From: Candidatus Cloacimonadota bacterium
GTDB taxonomy: Bacteria > Cloacimonadota > Cloacimonadia > Cloacimonadales > JAJBBL01
Direction of reading: 5' to 3'
Length of the DNA: 42,546 nucleotides
NCBI GenBank assembly: GCA_019429305.1
Contig: JAHYIR010000016.1
Location: 1-42,546, forward strand
Of this stretch, positions 1 to 7,556 are shown piece after piece. The stretch's first letter is position 1. Each line of letters starts with the position of its first letter. The notes beneath the pieces are model-generated. The model searched no databases. It was not told the origin of the DNA and saw only the letters and a program-made list of their open reading frames with translations. The translations under genes were made by a program, and so were the position numbers.

Positions 1-1
1 G

Positions 2-433
2 GGCGGGAGTAACTGTGATGCCATTCATTTTGCCGAAGAGTTTACCGGAAGATATAGAAAAGATAGACAACCATTACCTGTTATAGCTATTTCCGATTCC
101 AGCCATATAACTTGTGTTGCTAACGATTACGGATTTAGTGAAGTTTTTGCCAGAGGAGTTGAAGCATACGGGACAGAGGGGGATATCCTGATAGCTATCT
201 CTACCAGCGGTAACTCTGAAAACGTCATCAGAGCAGTTGAAAAAGCGCATAATTTGGGATTGTTTACTATCGGATTATTAGGTAAAGATGGTGGTAAAAT
301 GAAGGAGTTGGTCGATGTGGAATTGATAGTGGCAGGCAAAACCACCGATCGCATCCAAGAGGTACACATGATTATCCTCCATATTATAATCGAAATGACC
401 GAGAGAATACTCTTTCCGGCAAATTATGAGTAA
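2..433 (+). CDS. gmhA: Sedoheptulose-7-phosphate isomerase GmhA, 3' part
   Basis: The frame is open from the window edge to the TAA at 431-433 and gives 143 residues. About 50 N-terminal residues of a normal ~190-aa GmhA lie outside the window. GmhA converts sedoheptulose 7-phosphate to D-glycero-D-manno-heptose 7-phosphate, the first step of ADP-heptose synthesis for lipopolysaccharide inner core, in the cytosol. The visible part is the SIS sugar-isomerase fold: GGSNCDAIHFAEEF near the start, the phosphate-binding ISTSGNSENV loop, and the C-terminal TTDRIQEVHMIILH segment carrying the metal-ligand and catalytic His region of the family. The last 8 bases overlap the next gene, so the two are probably cotranscribed. 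It supports a Gram-negative type envelope. Only the truncation is unusual, and it is due to the window edge. Confidence 0.93.
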   Translation, partial: GGSNCDAIHFAEEFTGRYRKDRQPLPVIAISDSSHITCVANDYGFSEVFARGVEAYGTEGDILIAISTSGNSENVIRAVEKAHNLGLFTIGLLGKDGGKMKELVDVELIVAGKTTDRIQEVHMIILHIIIEMTERILFPANYE

Positions 434-1112
434 ATCTGGTTCAGAAAAGATCCCTTCAGCTAATGAATTAACAGACATTTATCATAAACTCTTTTCCTGT
501 TATGGTAACCAACAATGGTGGCCTGCCGATGATAGGGAAGAGGTCATTATCGGAGCGATACTGACTCAGAATACAAACTGGTTAAATGTTACTCGTGCTC
601 TGCAAAATCTAAAGAAGAATAACCTGTGTTCTTTGCACAAATTAGCATCTGCTTCAAAAGCAACTATATCTGAACTAATCAAGCCAAGCGGATATTATAA
701 TCTTAAAGCTGATAGGTTACAGAATTGTGCTCACTTCCTTAAAGATTGGCAACCTGCTTCATTGACATTTGAGGAAGCAAGAAGATATTTACTCGCTATT
801 AAAGGGATTGGTCCGGAAACAGCAGATTCAATTCTTCTCTACGCCTTTCATATTCCTGTGTTTGTGATAGATACCTATACTATCAGATTGTTAAATAGGT
901 TTTTCTGCATATCTTCCGGTAAAAACTATTCATATTATCAAAGTTTATTTATGAATCAGCTCACTAAGGAAAGTGATCTCTATAACGAATACCATGCCTT
1001 GATTGTACAGCATTGTAAATCATTTTGCAGAAGAAAACCGCTCTGTGATAACTGTCCTATAAATTCTGAATGTTTATATCATCTTTCAAATAGAAAAAAA
1101 CAGTCTGACTGA
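426..1112 (+). CDS. HhH-GPD DNA glycosylase, endonuclease III superfamily (COG2231-like)
   Basis: A 228-residue base-excision repair glycosylase that would remove damaged bases from DNA. The helix-hairpin-helix reads AIKGIGPETADSILLYAF at about residues 123-140, followed by the catalytic Asp in VFVIDTYT. The C-terminus carries a four-cysteine cluster (CRRKPLCDNCPINSEC, spacing 5-2-5) expected to hold a [4Fe-4S] cluster. The Lys that makes Nth a bifunctional glycosylase/lyase (GVGRKTA) is Glu here (GIGPETA). This matches the COG2231 / MagIII-like branch, which is monofunctional and acts on alkylated purines such as 3-methyladenine. The ATG overlaps the end of gmhA by 8 bases. The exact substrate cannot be read from the sequence. 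Confidence 0.85.
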   Translation: MSKSGSEKIPSANELTDIYHKLFSCYGNQQWWPADDREEVIIGAILTQNTNWLNVTRALQNLKKNNLCSLHKLASASKATISELIKPSGYYNLKADRLQNCAHFLKDWQPASLTFEEARRYLLAIKGIGPETADSILLYAFHIPVFVIDTYTIRLLNRFFCISSGKNYSYYQSLFMNQLTKESDLYNEYHALIVQHCKSFCRRKPLCDNCPINSECLYHLSNRKKQSD

Positions 1113-1127
1113 TATTCAATCAGACTG
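1094..1127 (-). terminator. Rho-independent terminator of the tRNA cluster
   Basis: The 8-bp arms CAGTCTGA / TCAGACTG (1101-1108 and 1120-1127) are separated by 11 nt. Read on the minus strand the stem is followed by seven T's (1100-1094). It lies immediately after tRNA-Leu and overlaps the stop codon of the convergent glycosylase gene. It could also act weakly for the plus strand. Confidence 0.85.
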
Positions 1128-1135
1128 TTGATTTA

Positions 1136-1223
1136 TGGTACCAGAGGCCGGACTCGAACCGGCACGAGCTGGAAGCTCGAGGGATTTTAAGTCCCTTGTG
1201 TCTACCAATTCCACCACTCCGGC
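1136..1223 (-). tRNA. tRNA-Leu (anticodon TAA)
   Basis: An 88-nt class II tRNA on the minus strand. The acceptor stem GCCGGAG pairs with CTCTGGT (two G-T pairs). The D-arm is GGTGGAATTGGTAGAC, the anticodon loop ACTTAAAAT, and there is a long variable arm (CGAGCTTCCAGCTCG) and the T-loop GGTTCGAGTCC. The 3' CCA is encoded at 1138-1136. It is the last gene of a Gly-Cys-Leu cluster and is followed directly by a terminator. Confidence 0.97.
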
Positions 1224-1232
1224 GAAATGCCT

Positions 1233-1306
1233 TGGAGGCGACACCCGGATTCGAACCGGGGATGAGGATTTTGCAGACCCTTGCCTTACCGCTTGGCGAT
1301 GTCGCC
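1233..1306 (-). tRNA. tRNA-Cys (anticodon GCA)
   Basis: A 74-nt tRNA on the minus strand. The acceptor stem is GGCGACA / TGTCGCC, the anticodon loop CTGCAAA, the T-arm CCCGGTTCGAATCCGGG, and the 3' CCA is encoded. It sits 8 nt after tRNA-Gly and 9 nt before tRNA-Leu, so the three are probably processed from one transcript. Confidence 0.97.
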
Positions 1307-1314
1307 AAAAAAAA

Positions 1315-1389
1315 TGGAGCGGGAAACGGGGGTCGAACCCGCGACATCTACCTTGGCAAGGTAGCGCTCTACCACTGAGCTATTCCCGC
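1315..1389 (-). tRNA. tRNA-Gly (anticodon GCC)
   Basis: A 75-nt tRNA on the minus strand. The acceptor stem is GCGGGAA / TTCCCGC, the D-arm AGCTCAGTGGTAGAGC, the anticodon loop TTGCCAA, the T-arm CGGGTTCGACCCCCG (one imperfect pair), and the CCA is encoded. It is the first gene of the Gly-Cys-Leu cluster, about 20 nt downstream of a good -35/-10 pair. Confidence 0.97.
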
Positions 1390-1408
1390 ACAGCTTTAGC
1401 TGTTGGTC

Positions 1409-1436
1409 AATATTTTTCAGACTTCAGTAATGTCAA
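1409..1436 (-). promoter_or_regulatory. Sigma-70-type promoter of the tRNA cluster
   Basis: On the minus strand a perfect -35 TTGACA (1436-1431) is followed after 16 nt by AATATT (1414-1409). The expected transcription start near 1402 lies about 12 nt before tRNA-Gly. It sits just past the end of the amrA gene. Confidence 0.65.
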
Positions 1437-1442
1437 TAAAAT

Positions 1443-1994
1443 TCACTTTTCTTCTGAAAAAATCTCGGCTGTAAAGCGGTAAACTTGATATTTAGGGTCA
1501 AGATAGCTGTTAGCAGATAGTCCGGCTTTATGACAAGTCTCTTTCAAGAATGTTTCCCTGTCCCAGTTCCACTCCACTGCAACCTGCGGTAGCAGAAGTC
1601 CTGATCCATAAAGTCCTTCAATATATAGACCATCTCTTCCTACAGTTATATCGTCCAATTCTTCCTTGCTGACAGGGATCAATTCCGAGAGAATTGAAAT
1701 CTCTATGTAAATATCATCTATTTCTTTTAGAGTTACTGATGGGAAACGAGGGTCTTGAAAGGCAGCTGCTCGAGCCATCTCTTTTATTGTTTGTAAGAGT
1801 GGTTTATAAGGTTTTATGTATCCAATACAACCCCTTAAGGCATCTTTTTTATGTAGAGTAACAAACGCACCTCTTTTTTCCTTAAGGATCTGATCAGTTG
1901 GATCTTTAAGAGCTATCTCTCTCCTTTCCAGATGTGCCAATATAGATTCCCTTGCTAATCTGAGTAAAAATTTCTTTTGCTCTTCAGTTAACAT
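1443..1994 (-). CDS. amrA: AMMECR1-domain protein (AmmeMemoRadiSam system protein A)
   Basis: A 183-residue single-domain AMMECR1 protein. The family signature LRGCIGYI is near residues 53-60, followed by the conserved AFQDPRFPSV and VEWNWDRETFLKETCHKAGL stretches. The length matches bacterial stand-alone AMMECR1 proteins. The biochemical role of the family is not settled. In many bacteria it is encoded beside a MEMO protein and an AmrS radical SAM enzyme, which gives the AmmeMemoRadiSam name. The MEMO gene is directly upstream with a 21-bp gap. No AmrS-type radical SAM gene is visible in the window. The ATG at 1994 is preceded by AAGGTGAGAAG as ribosome-binding site. Confidence 0.9.
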   Translation of the reverse strand: MLTEEQKKFLLRLARESILAHLERREIALKDPTDQILKEKRGAFVTLHKKDALRGCIGYIKPYKPLLQTIKEMARAAAFQDPRFPSVTLKEIDDIYIEISILSELIPVSKEELDDITVGRDGLYIEGLYGSGLLLPQVAVEWNWDRETFLKETCHKAGLSANSYLDPKYQVYRFTAEIFSEEK

Positions 1995-2015
1995 GACTTC
2001 TCACCTTTTTTTTTG

Positions 2016-2846
2016 TTACTTATAAAATAGTGTCGATAAATAACCAACCACATGGTTATAATCCCCGCTCGTAGTGCCGGAATGCATATATTTTAAGGTT
2101 TTTACTTTAGTGTAGTTGAGCAGCTTGGTTAGATTCATTATCGTCAAAATACCCCCAAAACCACATGCTTCACTTTTCCTTTCTTTGACAAGTTGGTCAA
2201 CCGTTTCTATTTCAAGTTTTTCTATTGCTTCGGCTAATCTTTTATCCATCTGTTCAGCTTGAGTATGGCTATGATAATGTGAAAGATCAGAACTGATAAT
2301 GAAAACCGTTTTATCCATTTTATCTTTAAAGAGTTCGGCAAGTTTTTGACTAAGATATAAACTGCTCTGATCGTATTGATAACCAATCAAGATAGGTAAA
2401 ATTTTTGCTTGGGGGTTTATTATCTGTAAAAAAGGGAGTTGAACTTCCAGAGAGTGTTCCCGAGAGTGAGCATAATGATAAAAGACGAATTTTGAATCAC
2501 TGAGCATTTTTTTTACAAGATCACGATCAACTTCTACTTCTCCTAAAGGGGTTTCGCACGAATCATAATCTCCCACCGAGTAGTAAAAATCTCCACTTTG
2601 ATGTGAAGGAGCTATAATTACTGCAGTATTAAAATCCTTACTCTTCAGAGCTTTATAAGAGTAGGCAGCACATTGTCCAGAGTAGATATATCCCGCATGT
2701 GGAGATATAACACCTAAAATATCAACCAAGTTGTCAGGCATAGAGTCAGTAATATTATCTATATAACCCTGAATTTCCTTTTTTAATATATCAGGATTAC
2801 TAGAGTAAAAACTACCCGCTACTACCGGTTTACAAATTGATTTCAT
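2016..2846 (-). CDS. amrB: MEMO-family protein (AmmeMemoRadiSam system protein B)
   Basis: A 276-residue MEMO-like protein related in fold to extradiol (LigB-type) dioxygenases. Family features include the N-terminal PVVAGSFYSSNPDILKKEI, the metal-site motifs SPHAGYIYSGQCAAYSY and REHSLEVQLPFL, SSDLSHYHS, and GGILTIMNLTK near the C-terminus. The His residues in SPHAGY and the REHS and SDLSHY motifs are the usual metal-ligand candidates. The start is ATG 2846, preceded by GGGAGGTGTTTG; a TTG one codon upstream is less likely. It lies between the isochorismatase-like gene and amrA in a probable three-gene operon. Its substrate is unknown. Confidence 0.92.
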   Translation of the reverse strand: MKSICKPVVAGSFYSSNPDILKKEIQGYIDNITDSMPDNLVDILGVISPHAGYIYSGQCAAYSYKALKSKDFNTAVIIAPSHQSGDFYYSVGDYDSCETPLGEVEVDRDLVKKMLSDSKFVFYHYAHSREHSLEVQLPFLQIINPQAKILPILIGYQYDQSSLYLSQKLAELFKDKMDKTVFIISSDLSHYHSHTQAEQMDKRLAEAIEKLEIETVDQLVKERKSEACGFGGILTIMNLTKLLNYTKVKTLKYMHSGTTSGDYNHVVGYLSTLFYK

Positions 2847-2883
2847 CAAACACCTCCCATAAAATAACTATCATCAAATTGAT

Positions 2884-3429
2884 TTAAACACCATGTCTAA
2901 TGAGTTTACTGATTGATTTAAAATCAGGATGGATGGCATCTTTAATAAGCTCAAAGAGAAGCATTTCAGTTGATACTACTATACCACCTTCTCTGATAAT
3001 GCGATCAAGAGCGATCTGTTTATTACGTAAAGATATTGAGGAGACAGCATCTTCAACAACAACTGGAATAAACTCCTTAGTAAGGGCTTCGATTACTGAC
3101 TGCATAATACAGATATGTGCTTCTATGCCGTATAGTATTAGGGTATCTTTCTTCATTGTTCGGATGTAAGCTTCGATTTCATCATCCAAGATACTAAATT
3201 TTGTTTTCTCAAATCTCTCATATTGTTGAGGTAGATAGATCTCATCAATGGTTTGGCCTAATCCTTTGGGGTTCTGTTCTGTTACAATGAGCGGTAAACC
3301 CAATATTTCAGTAGCTTTATTGAGTATGGCAGCTTTTTTAATTACTTGATCTATATCATTGATATGAGGTTGAAACTTTTGTTGTATATCAACCATTACG
3401 AAGATAGTATTATCTATCAAGATACGCAT
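2884..3429 (-). CDS. Isochorismatase-like cysteine hydrolase
   Basis: A 181-residue protein of the isochorismatase/nicotinamidase superfamily (YcaC-like subgroup). The Asp-Lys-Cys catalytic set is visible: Asp in FVMVDIQQKF, Lys in RFEKTKFS, and Cys in YGIEAHICIMQS. The cis-peptide region and the VVVEDAVSS strand that follows match the family. These enzymes hydrolyse amides or related bonds, and the substrate cannot be inferred. The start chosen is ATG 3429, preceded by AGGAGGTTGT. A longer frame to 3483 runs through the -10 region of the proposed promoter and lacks a ribosome-binding site. It is the first gene of the operon with amrB and amrA. Confidence 0.82.
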   Translation of the reverse strand: MRILIDNTIFVMVDIQQKFQPHINDIDQVIKKAAILNKATEILGLPLIVTEQNPKGLGQTIDEIYLPQQYERFEKTKFSILDDEIEAYIRTMKKDTLILYGIEAHICIMQSVIEALTKEFIPVVVEDAVSSISLRNKQIALDRIIREGGIVVSTEMLLFELIKDAIHPDFKSISKLIRHGV

Positions 3430-3475
3430 ACAACCTCCTAAAACTATTGACGGATTTTGTCCTTTATCTTGATTT

Positions 3476-3503
3476 ATTATCATAGCATTGCACGATTTGT
3501 CAA
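3476..3503 (-). promoter_or_regulatory. Sigma-70-type promoter for the isochorismatase-amrB-amrA operon
   Basis: On the minus strand TTGACA (3503-3498) is followed after 16 nt by GATAAT (3481-3476), a 6/6 and a 5/6 match. It lies about 47 bp upstream of the ATG at 3429, in the divergent spacer shared with the TrmH-family gene. Confidence 0.65.
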
Positions 3504-3545
3504 TGATAATATTGAGAATGAGTTCTAAACGAGCAAGGAGTTAAT

Positions 3546-4298
3546 ATGCAGTATTTATCCAAAGAGAAAAGCAAAGAGTTAAAGAAACTACTTATGAAGA
3601 AATACCGTGATCAGAGAAAACTGCTGTTAGTAGAAGGTATCAGGACCATAAAGCAGTTATCAACTTATCAGATCCCTCTTCTGGAAATTTACTGCACTGA
3701 GGAAGAGATTGAACATTATAGCGACATTATTTCTCAAATATCTTCAGAGAGTGTATTTATTGCCAAAGATTTTCAACTAAAACAGTTATCATCTGCTGAA
3801 ACTCCACAAAGTCTCATTGCCTTGGTAGAAATGAAAACACCAGAGTTTGTGGATAATGAGCGGTTATTATTTATCGATAGAGTTTCTAATCCTGGTAATT
3901 TAGGGACAATTTTTCGAGTGGCAAAAGCTGCTTTGATAGACGGCATAATACTATCTCCCGAGTGCTGTGACATTTATAACCCGAAAGTAGTAAGAGCATC
4001 TATGGGTACAGTATTCGCTCTTCCAAGCATGATCAGTGATTATCAATATCTGAAGGGAATTCCTAATAAAGTGATCATTACAAGTTTAAGCAAGGGAGTT
4101 TCAATTTACGATATTGAATCAAATGAACACCCCTATGTATTGGTAGTTGGTTCTGAGGCGACAGGTATAAATGAGGAATTAGTTCAGATTGCCGATAAGA
4201 TGATAACTATTCCCATGGCTGGTGGAATTGAATCATTGAATGTAGCAGTAGCTACCAGTATTTGCCTGTATTTTTTGAACAGAGATATCTTAACCTAA
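3546..4298 (+). CDS. TrmH/SpoU-family RNA 2'-O-methyltransferase
   Basis: A 250-residue SPOUT methyltransferase. The N-terminal ~100 residues form the L30e-like substrate-binding domain often seen in 23S rRNA 2'-O-methyltransferases (KSKELKKLLMKKYRDQRKLLLVEGIRTI). The C-terminal knot has all three family motifs: NPGNLGTIFR (motif 1, with the catalytic Arg), VVGSEATGI (motif 2), and IPMAGGIESLNVAVA (motif 3). It would transfer a methyl group from S-adenosylmethionine to a ribose 2'-OH, most likely in 23S rRNA, but the exact nucleotide cannot be told. GCAAGGAGTTAAT precedes the ATG. The TAA stop shares a base with the ATG of the next gene. Confidence 0.9.
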   Translation: MQYLSKEKSKELKKLLMKKYRDQRKLLLVEGIRTIKQLSTYQIPLLEIYCTEEEIEHYSDIISQISSESVFIAKDFQLKQLSSAETPQSLIALVEMKTPEFVDNERLLFIDRVSNPGNLGTIFRVAKAALIDGIILSPECCDIYNPKVVRASMGTVFALPSMISDYQYLKGIPNKVIITSLSKGVSIYDIESNEHPYVLVVGSEATGINEELVQIADKMITIPMAGGIESLNVAVATSICLYFLNRDILT

Positions 4299-5269
4299 TG
4301 TCTTCTATAACAAAATTAACTAAACAAAAACTCTGGTTAGCCCCTTTAGCGGGATTGACGGATAAAGCTTTTCGTCTGATCTGTAAGCAGAATGGGGCAG
4401 ATGTCGTAGTCTCTGAAATGGTCAGCTCCGACGGTTTAGTCTATGATTATAAAAGAAGTTTACGCTATGCTTTATTTAGTGAAGCAGAGAGACCTATTGG
4501 TATCCAATTGTTCGGCTCCAAACCGGAAGTTATGGCACAAGCTTGCCGATTATTGATATCTTTAAATCCCGATTTCATAGATATAAATATGGGGTGTCCG
4601 GTTAAGAAAGTTGTCAATCGCGGTGCAGGATCAGCTCTTATGAGAGATAGTTCACTCGCTTATGATATTGTGCAAGCTATTAAGAATGAACTCCAAGAAA
4701 CCGGAATCCCATTATCTGTTAAAATCAGGTCCGGTTGGGATCAGAACAATATAGTGGCAGTGGAGTTTGCTCAATTGTTAGAAAATGCCGGGGCTGATAT
4801 AATAATAGTACATCCACGAACCCGTACCCAACTATATTCGGGAAAAAGTGACTGGTCAGTGATTACTCGTGTAAAAGAAACGGTTACAATTCCGGTAGTT
4901 GGCAATGGTGATATTACATCATTTGCTGATGCAGTTAATATGTTTGAAACTACAAAGTGCGATTCGATTATGATTGGTCGTGGTGTATTAGGAAGACCTT
5001 GGTTGTTCAATGAAATTAAATCTTACCTATTGACAGGCAGTTATTTCAAATTATCTTATAAGGAAAAGTATGAGATAATCAAAAAGCATGTGGAGTTATC
5101 ACTTCTTGAGAATGATGAATCACGTGCAATAAAAGAGATGCGAACTCATTATTGCCATTATACTAAAGGCTTTAAAGGAGGAAGTAGAATTCGTAATTTA
5201 CTCAACAACTCAACTAATCACAAGGAAATTATTTCTCTGTTAGGATATCTTTATGAAGAAAGAACTTGA
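4298..5269 (+). CDS. dus: tRNA-dihydrouridine synthase (DusB/NifR3 type)
   Basis: A 323-residue FMN enzyme that reduces uridine to dihydrouridine in tRNA D-loops using NAD(P)H. The TIM-barrel signatures are all present: LAPLAGLTDKAFRLICK (FMN phosphate side), VVSEMVSSDGL, IQLFGS, the active-site Cys in DINMGCPVKKV, the Lys in VKIRSGWD, IVHPRTRTQLYSG, and PVVGNGDI with MIGRGVLGRPW. The start is taken as ATG 4298, which overlaps the TAA of the upstream gene. A longer frame from 4262 would overlap that gene by 37 bases and adds no conserved sequence. The last 17 bases overlap the TPR gene, suggesting translational coupling. Confidence 0.95.
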   Translation: MSSITKLTKQKLWLAPLAGLTDKAFRLICKQNGADVVVSEMVSSDGLVYDYKRSLRYALFSEAERPIGIQLFGSKPEVMAQACRLLISLNPDFIDINMGCPVKKVVNRGAGSALMRDSSLAYDIVQAIKNELQETGIPLSVKIRSGWDQNNIVAVEFAQLLENAGADIIIVHPRTRTQLYSGKSDWSVITRVKETVTIPVVGNGDITSFADAVNMFETTKCDSIMIGRGVLGRPWLFNEIKSYLLTGSYFKLSYKEKYEIIKKHVELSLLENDESRAIKEMRTHYCHYTKGFKGGSRIRNLLNNSTNHKEIISLLGYLYEERT

Positions 5270-6146
5270 GAGAATGATCTGGCAAGCTAAGTATGAGGCA
5301 GAAACGAATTGGATAAAAGCTACTCAAACTTTGCAAGAAGCCATTCAACTTTATCCTCAAGAAATGAGGTTATTCGACGAATTGGGTAACCTCTATTTCT
5401 ATAAAGATGCCTTTGAACAAGCAGCCGGATATTATAAACAAGCATTAGACTTAGATTTCCGCAATGCAGATGTAATATTTAAACTCGCTTACTGTCATCT
5501 CATCAATAGAGATTTCGAGTTAGCAGAGCATTATTTTGATATGATATCAGAGATCATTCCTGAAGCAACTTATAATAAGTGTGTTGCCTTATATAAATTG
5601 AACAAGGGTTACAAAGCTATTGAACTACTGGAAGATCTGATCATTTATAGCAACTATTCGGAAAAGCCGTATGTTTTATTGGGAAAACTTTATCTGGAAT
5701 ACGAACGGTTTCAGAAGGTATTTGAATTAGTCGAGACTGCCCAAAAGATCTTTGGGAAGGTCAATGAATTAACGTTTATCAGAGGAACGGCGTTTTTCCA
5801 TACCCGTCAATGGTTAAAAGCTTATGTCGATTTTATGGATGTTGAAGAAACGGTATCAGATACACCGACATATTATCGGATGTATGCTCTGACCTGTGAA
5901 AAGATCGGTAAAACAGATAAAGCAATTGAGATTCTTCTGAGGAGTATAGAAAAATATCCCCCCTTTTATGGTGCATATTATGATCTGGTAAAAATATTTA
6001 TCATGTACAATCGCTATTCTGATGCCTTAAAAATAGTCGACAAACTCTACAAGTTAGGTATTACACTCTTTGAAATAAGCGGAAGTGAAGGACAGCTGTT
6101 TGATAATGTGTTTAACTCGATGAGGGATAAAAAAGAGGACAAATAG
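5253..6146 (+). CDS. Tetratricopeptide-repeat protein
   Basis: A 297-residue, mainly helical protein without signal peptide or membrane segment. Repeated ~34-residue units with TPR spacing run through most of its length, for example LFDELGNLYFYKDAFEQAAGYY, DVIFKLAYCHLINRDFELAEHY, YVLLGKLYLEYERFQKVFEL and YYRMYALTCEKIGKTDKAIEI. TPR proteins are binding scaffolds, and no enzymatic motif is visible. It overlaps the dihydrouridine synthase gene by 17 bases and ends the plus-strand operon. It faces the PDZ gene tail to tail with only 14 bp between. The partner protein is unknown. Confidence 0.85.
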   Translation: MKKELERMIWQAKYEAETNWIKATQTLQEAIQLYPQEMRLFDELGNLYFYKDAFEQAAGYYKQALDLDFRNADVIFKLAYCHLINRDFELAEHYFDMISEIIPEATYNKCVALYKLNKGYKAIELLEDLIIYSNYSEKPYVLLGKLYLEYERFQKVFELVETAQKIFGKVNELTFIRGTAFFHTRQWLKAYVDFMDVEETVSDTPTYYRMYALTCEKIGKTDKAIEILLRSIEKYPPFYGAYYDLVKIFIMYNRYSDALKIVDKLYKLGITLFEISGSEGQLFDNVFNSMRDKKEDK

Positions 6147-6160
6147 AGGATATAATTAAA

Positions 6161-7030
6161 TTACTTTTCTTCTTGGAGTTTTCTTTGTATTTGGTTGATT
6201 TCTTCTTGTAACATCTTTATTCTTCTTTCCATTTCTTTACGTTCTGTATCGGAGAATACCGAATCGAGCCATCTATTAATATCGGAAATATCAAATTCTT
6301 GTTTCCCAAGGATGATAATTTCATTGCTCATATCCAGACTAAAAAATTCGTCAGCTTCTACTACAACAACCTTAGTTTGATGGTTTGTTCCGTTTCTGAC
6401 GAAGTCAATAACAATAATCTCGCCTGCTTTCTTACTCTTAATTATCTCTTTGATATCTCTGATCGAGTAGATTGGTTTTCTTTCAACCATAACAATTACA
6501 TCACCGGCTTTCAAACCTGCTTGCTCTGCTGGAGAATCAGGAAAAACTTCAACGATAAGAACTCCATGTTTTATCTGAAAGAAATCCTTTAATTGGTCGG
6601 TAAGGTGCTGAAACTTAACCCCTATATGTTTTGTTTTTGTATCTATAAATTTGATTCTGGATGTATCTGCTGTTTGCAGATTACCTAATGTCACTTCTAA
6701 GACTTTGTTATGACCGGCAGAAAAGACATAGATTTTGAGTATATCACCCGGATTAGCATACTGAATAATCGTTCGAACTTGGTCTTGAGAAGTAATCGGC
6801 ATATCATTGATTTTGACAATGATATCATTGGGCATTAGTCCGTTTTCATCAGCCGGTGAACCGGCAATTACCATATTGATACGAACACCATTATCCAGTT
6901 GTAGGTCTCTTCTCTCTAACTCTGTTAAATCTTCAAGATAAACACCTAAATAAGCATTGTTTGTTGAATAAAGTGTAGATGCAATAAGCAGCAATAATAA
7001 TATAGATAATAATTGAAGTGTTTTAGCCAT
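6161..7030 (-). CDS. Exported double-PDZ protein
   Basis: A 289-residue protein starting at ATG 7030. The N-terminus (MAKTLQLLSILLLLLIASTL) is a signal peptide or anchor. A longer frame to 7090 would bury it behind extra residues overlapping the upstream gene. Two PDZ domains follow: residues ~28-108 (YLGVYLEDL, GSPADENGLMPNDIIVKIND) and ~130-215 (HIGVKFQHL, DSPAEQAGLKAGDVIVMVER). The last ~35 residues are a charged coiled coil (KEMERRIKMLQEEINQIQRK). There is no trypsin-like or S41 protease domain, so it is probably a periplasmic peptide-binding sensor or adaptor. The ECF sigma factor and a membrane protein are directly upstream, 16 bp away, suggesting a role in envelope signalling. Confidence 0.85.
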   Translation of the reverse strand: MAKTLQLLSILLLLLIASTLYSTNNAYLGVYLEDLTELERRDLQLDNGVRINMVIAGSPADENGLMPNDIIVKINDMPITSQDQVRTIIQYANPGDILKIYVFSAGHNKVLEVTLGNLQTADTSRIKFIDTKTKHIGVKFQHLTDQLKDFFQIKHGVLIVEVFPDSPAEQAGLKAGDVIVMVERKPIYSIRDIKEIIKSKKAGEIIVIDFVRNGTNHQTKVVVVEADEFFSLDMSNEIIILGKQEFDISDINRWLDSVFSDTERKEMERRIKMLQEEINQIQRKLQEEK

Positions 7031-7046
7031 TGAAGTGTTGCTCGAA

Positions 7047-7556
7047 TTAATAAAGTGAATGACGACTGTTCTGATTAGCCTCCATCTCACTAACTATATA
7101 AACATAACGGTTATTTCTATCTCTCACTTTTCGGATAACATAGGGTGTTTCTTCCGGTAGGTCTGATAACTCCATTATTTGGTAAGGACTACTAGAATTC
7201 ATGGAAGATGATGTATAATATCGCCATCCTAGATAAGTCCCTTCCTCTGGTAAATCAATCTCTGCTTGTCGTCTTTCAGCCATCAATTGTTCTTCGTCTA
7301 TCTGACCAGTAGAAATAATACCTGTTTTGCAAAGTAGATTATCATGCAATGACGCAGCTAAATCAGGTTTGTAAATCATAATTGATGTCATAATAAATAA
7401 AAAGATACCAACATTACTCGTCAATTTGAGAAAGGTCTCTCTCTTTCTTCTTCTCTCGTACAAATAGTTTTTCAGATTGTATTTCAATCTGACAGAGAAA
7501 GGACCCGGATCAATTTCCGGAGTTTCAATATTCTCAAGATACTTTTCGACCGACAT
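7047..7556 (-). CDS. Single-pass membrane protein, candidate anti-sigma factor
   Basis: A 169-residue protein that I do not recognise by family. The N-terminal ~44 residues are charged (EKYLENIETPEIDPGPF, then YLYERRRKRE). One hydrophobic segment follows at about 45-63 (SNVGIFLFIMTSIMIY), then a ~105-residue C-terminal part likely outside the inner membrane. The basic RRRKR just before the segment predicts a cytosolic N-terminus. It overlaps the 3' end of the ECF sigma gene by 23 bases and precedes the PDZ gene, the usual position and topology of an anti-sigma factor. It lacks the HxxxCxxC zinc anti-sigma motif. The assignment rests on context only. Confidence 0.6.
   Translation of the reverse strand: MSVEKYLENIETPEIDPGPFSVRLKYNLKNYLYERRRKRETFLKLTSNVGIFLFIMTSIMIYKPDLAASLHDNLLCKTGIISTGQIDEEQLMAERRQAEIDLPEEGTYLGWRYYTSSSMNSSSPYQIMELSDLPEETPYVIRKVRDRNNRYVYIVSEMEANQNSRHSLY

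Noticed and set aside
1135-1482. Open frames crossing the tRNA cluster
   Set aside because: They consist of tRNA sequence; the three tRNAs fold completely with encoded CCA.
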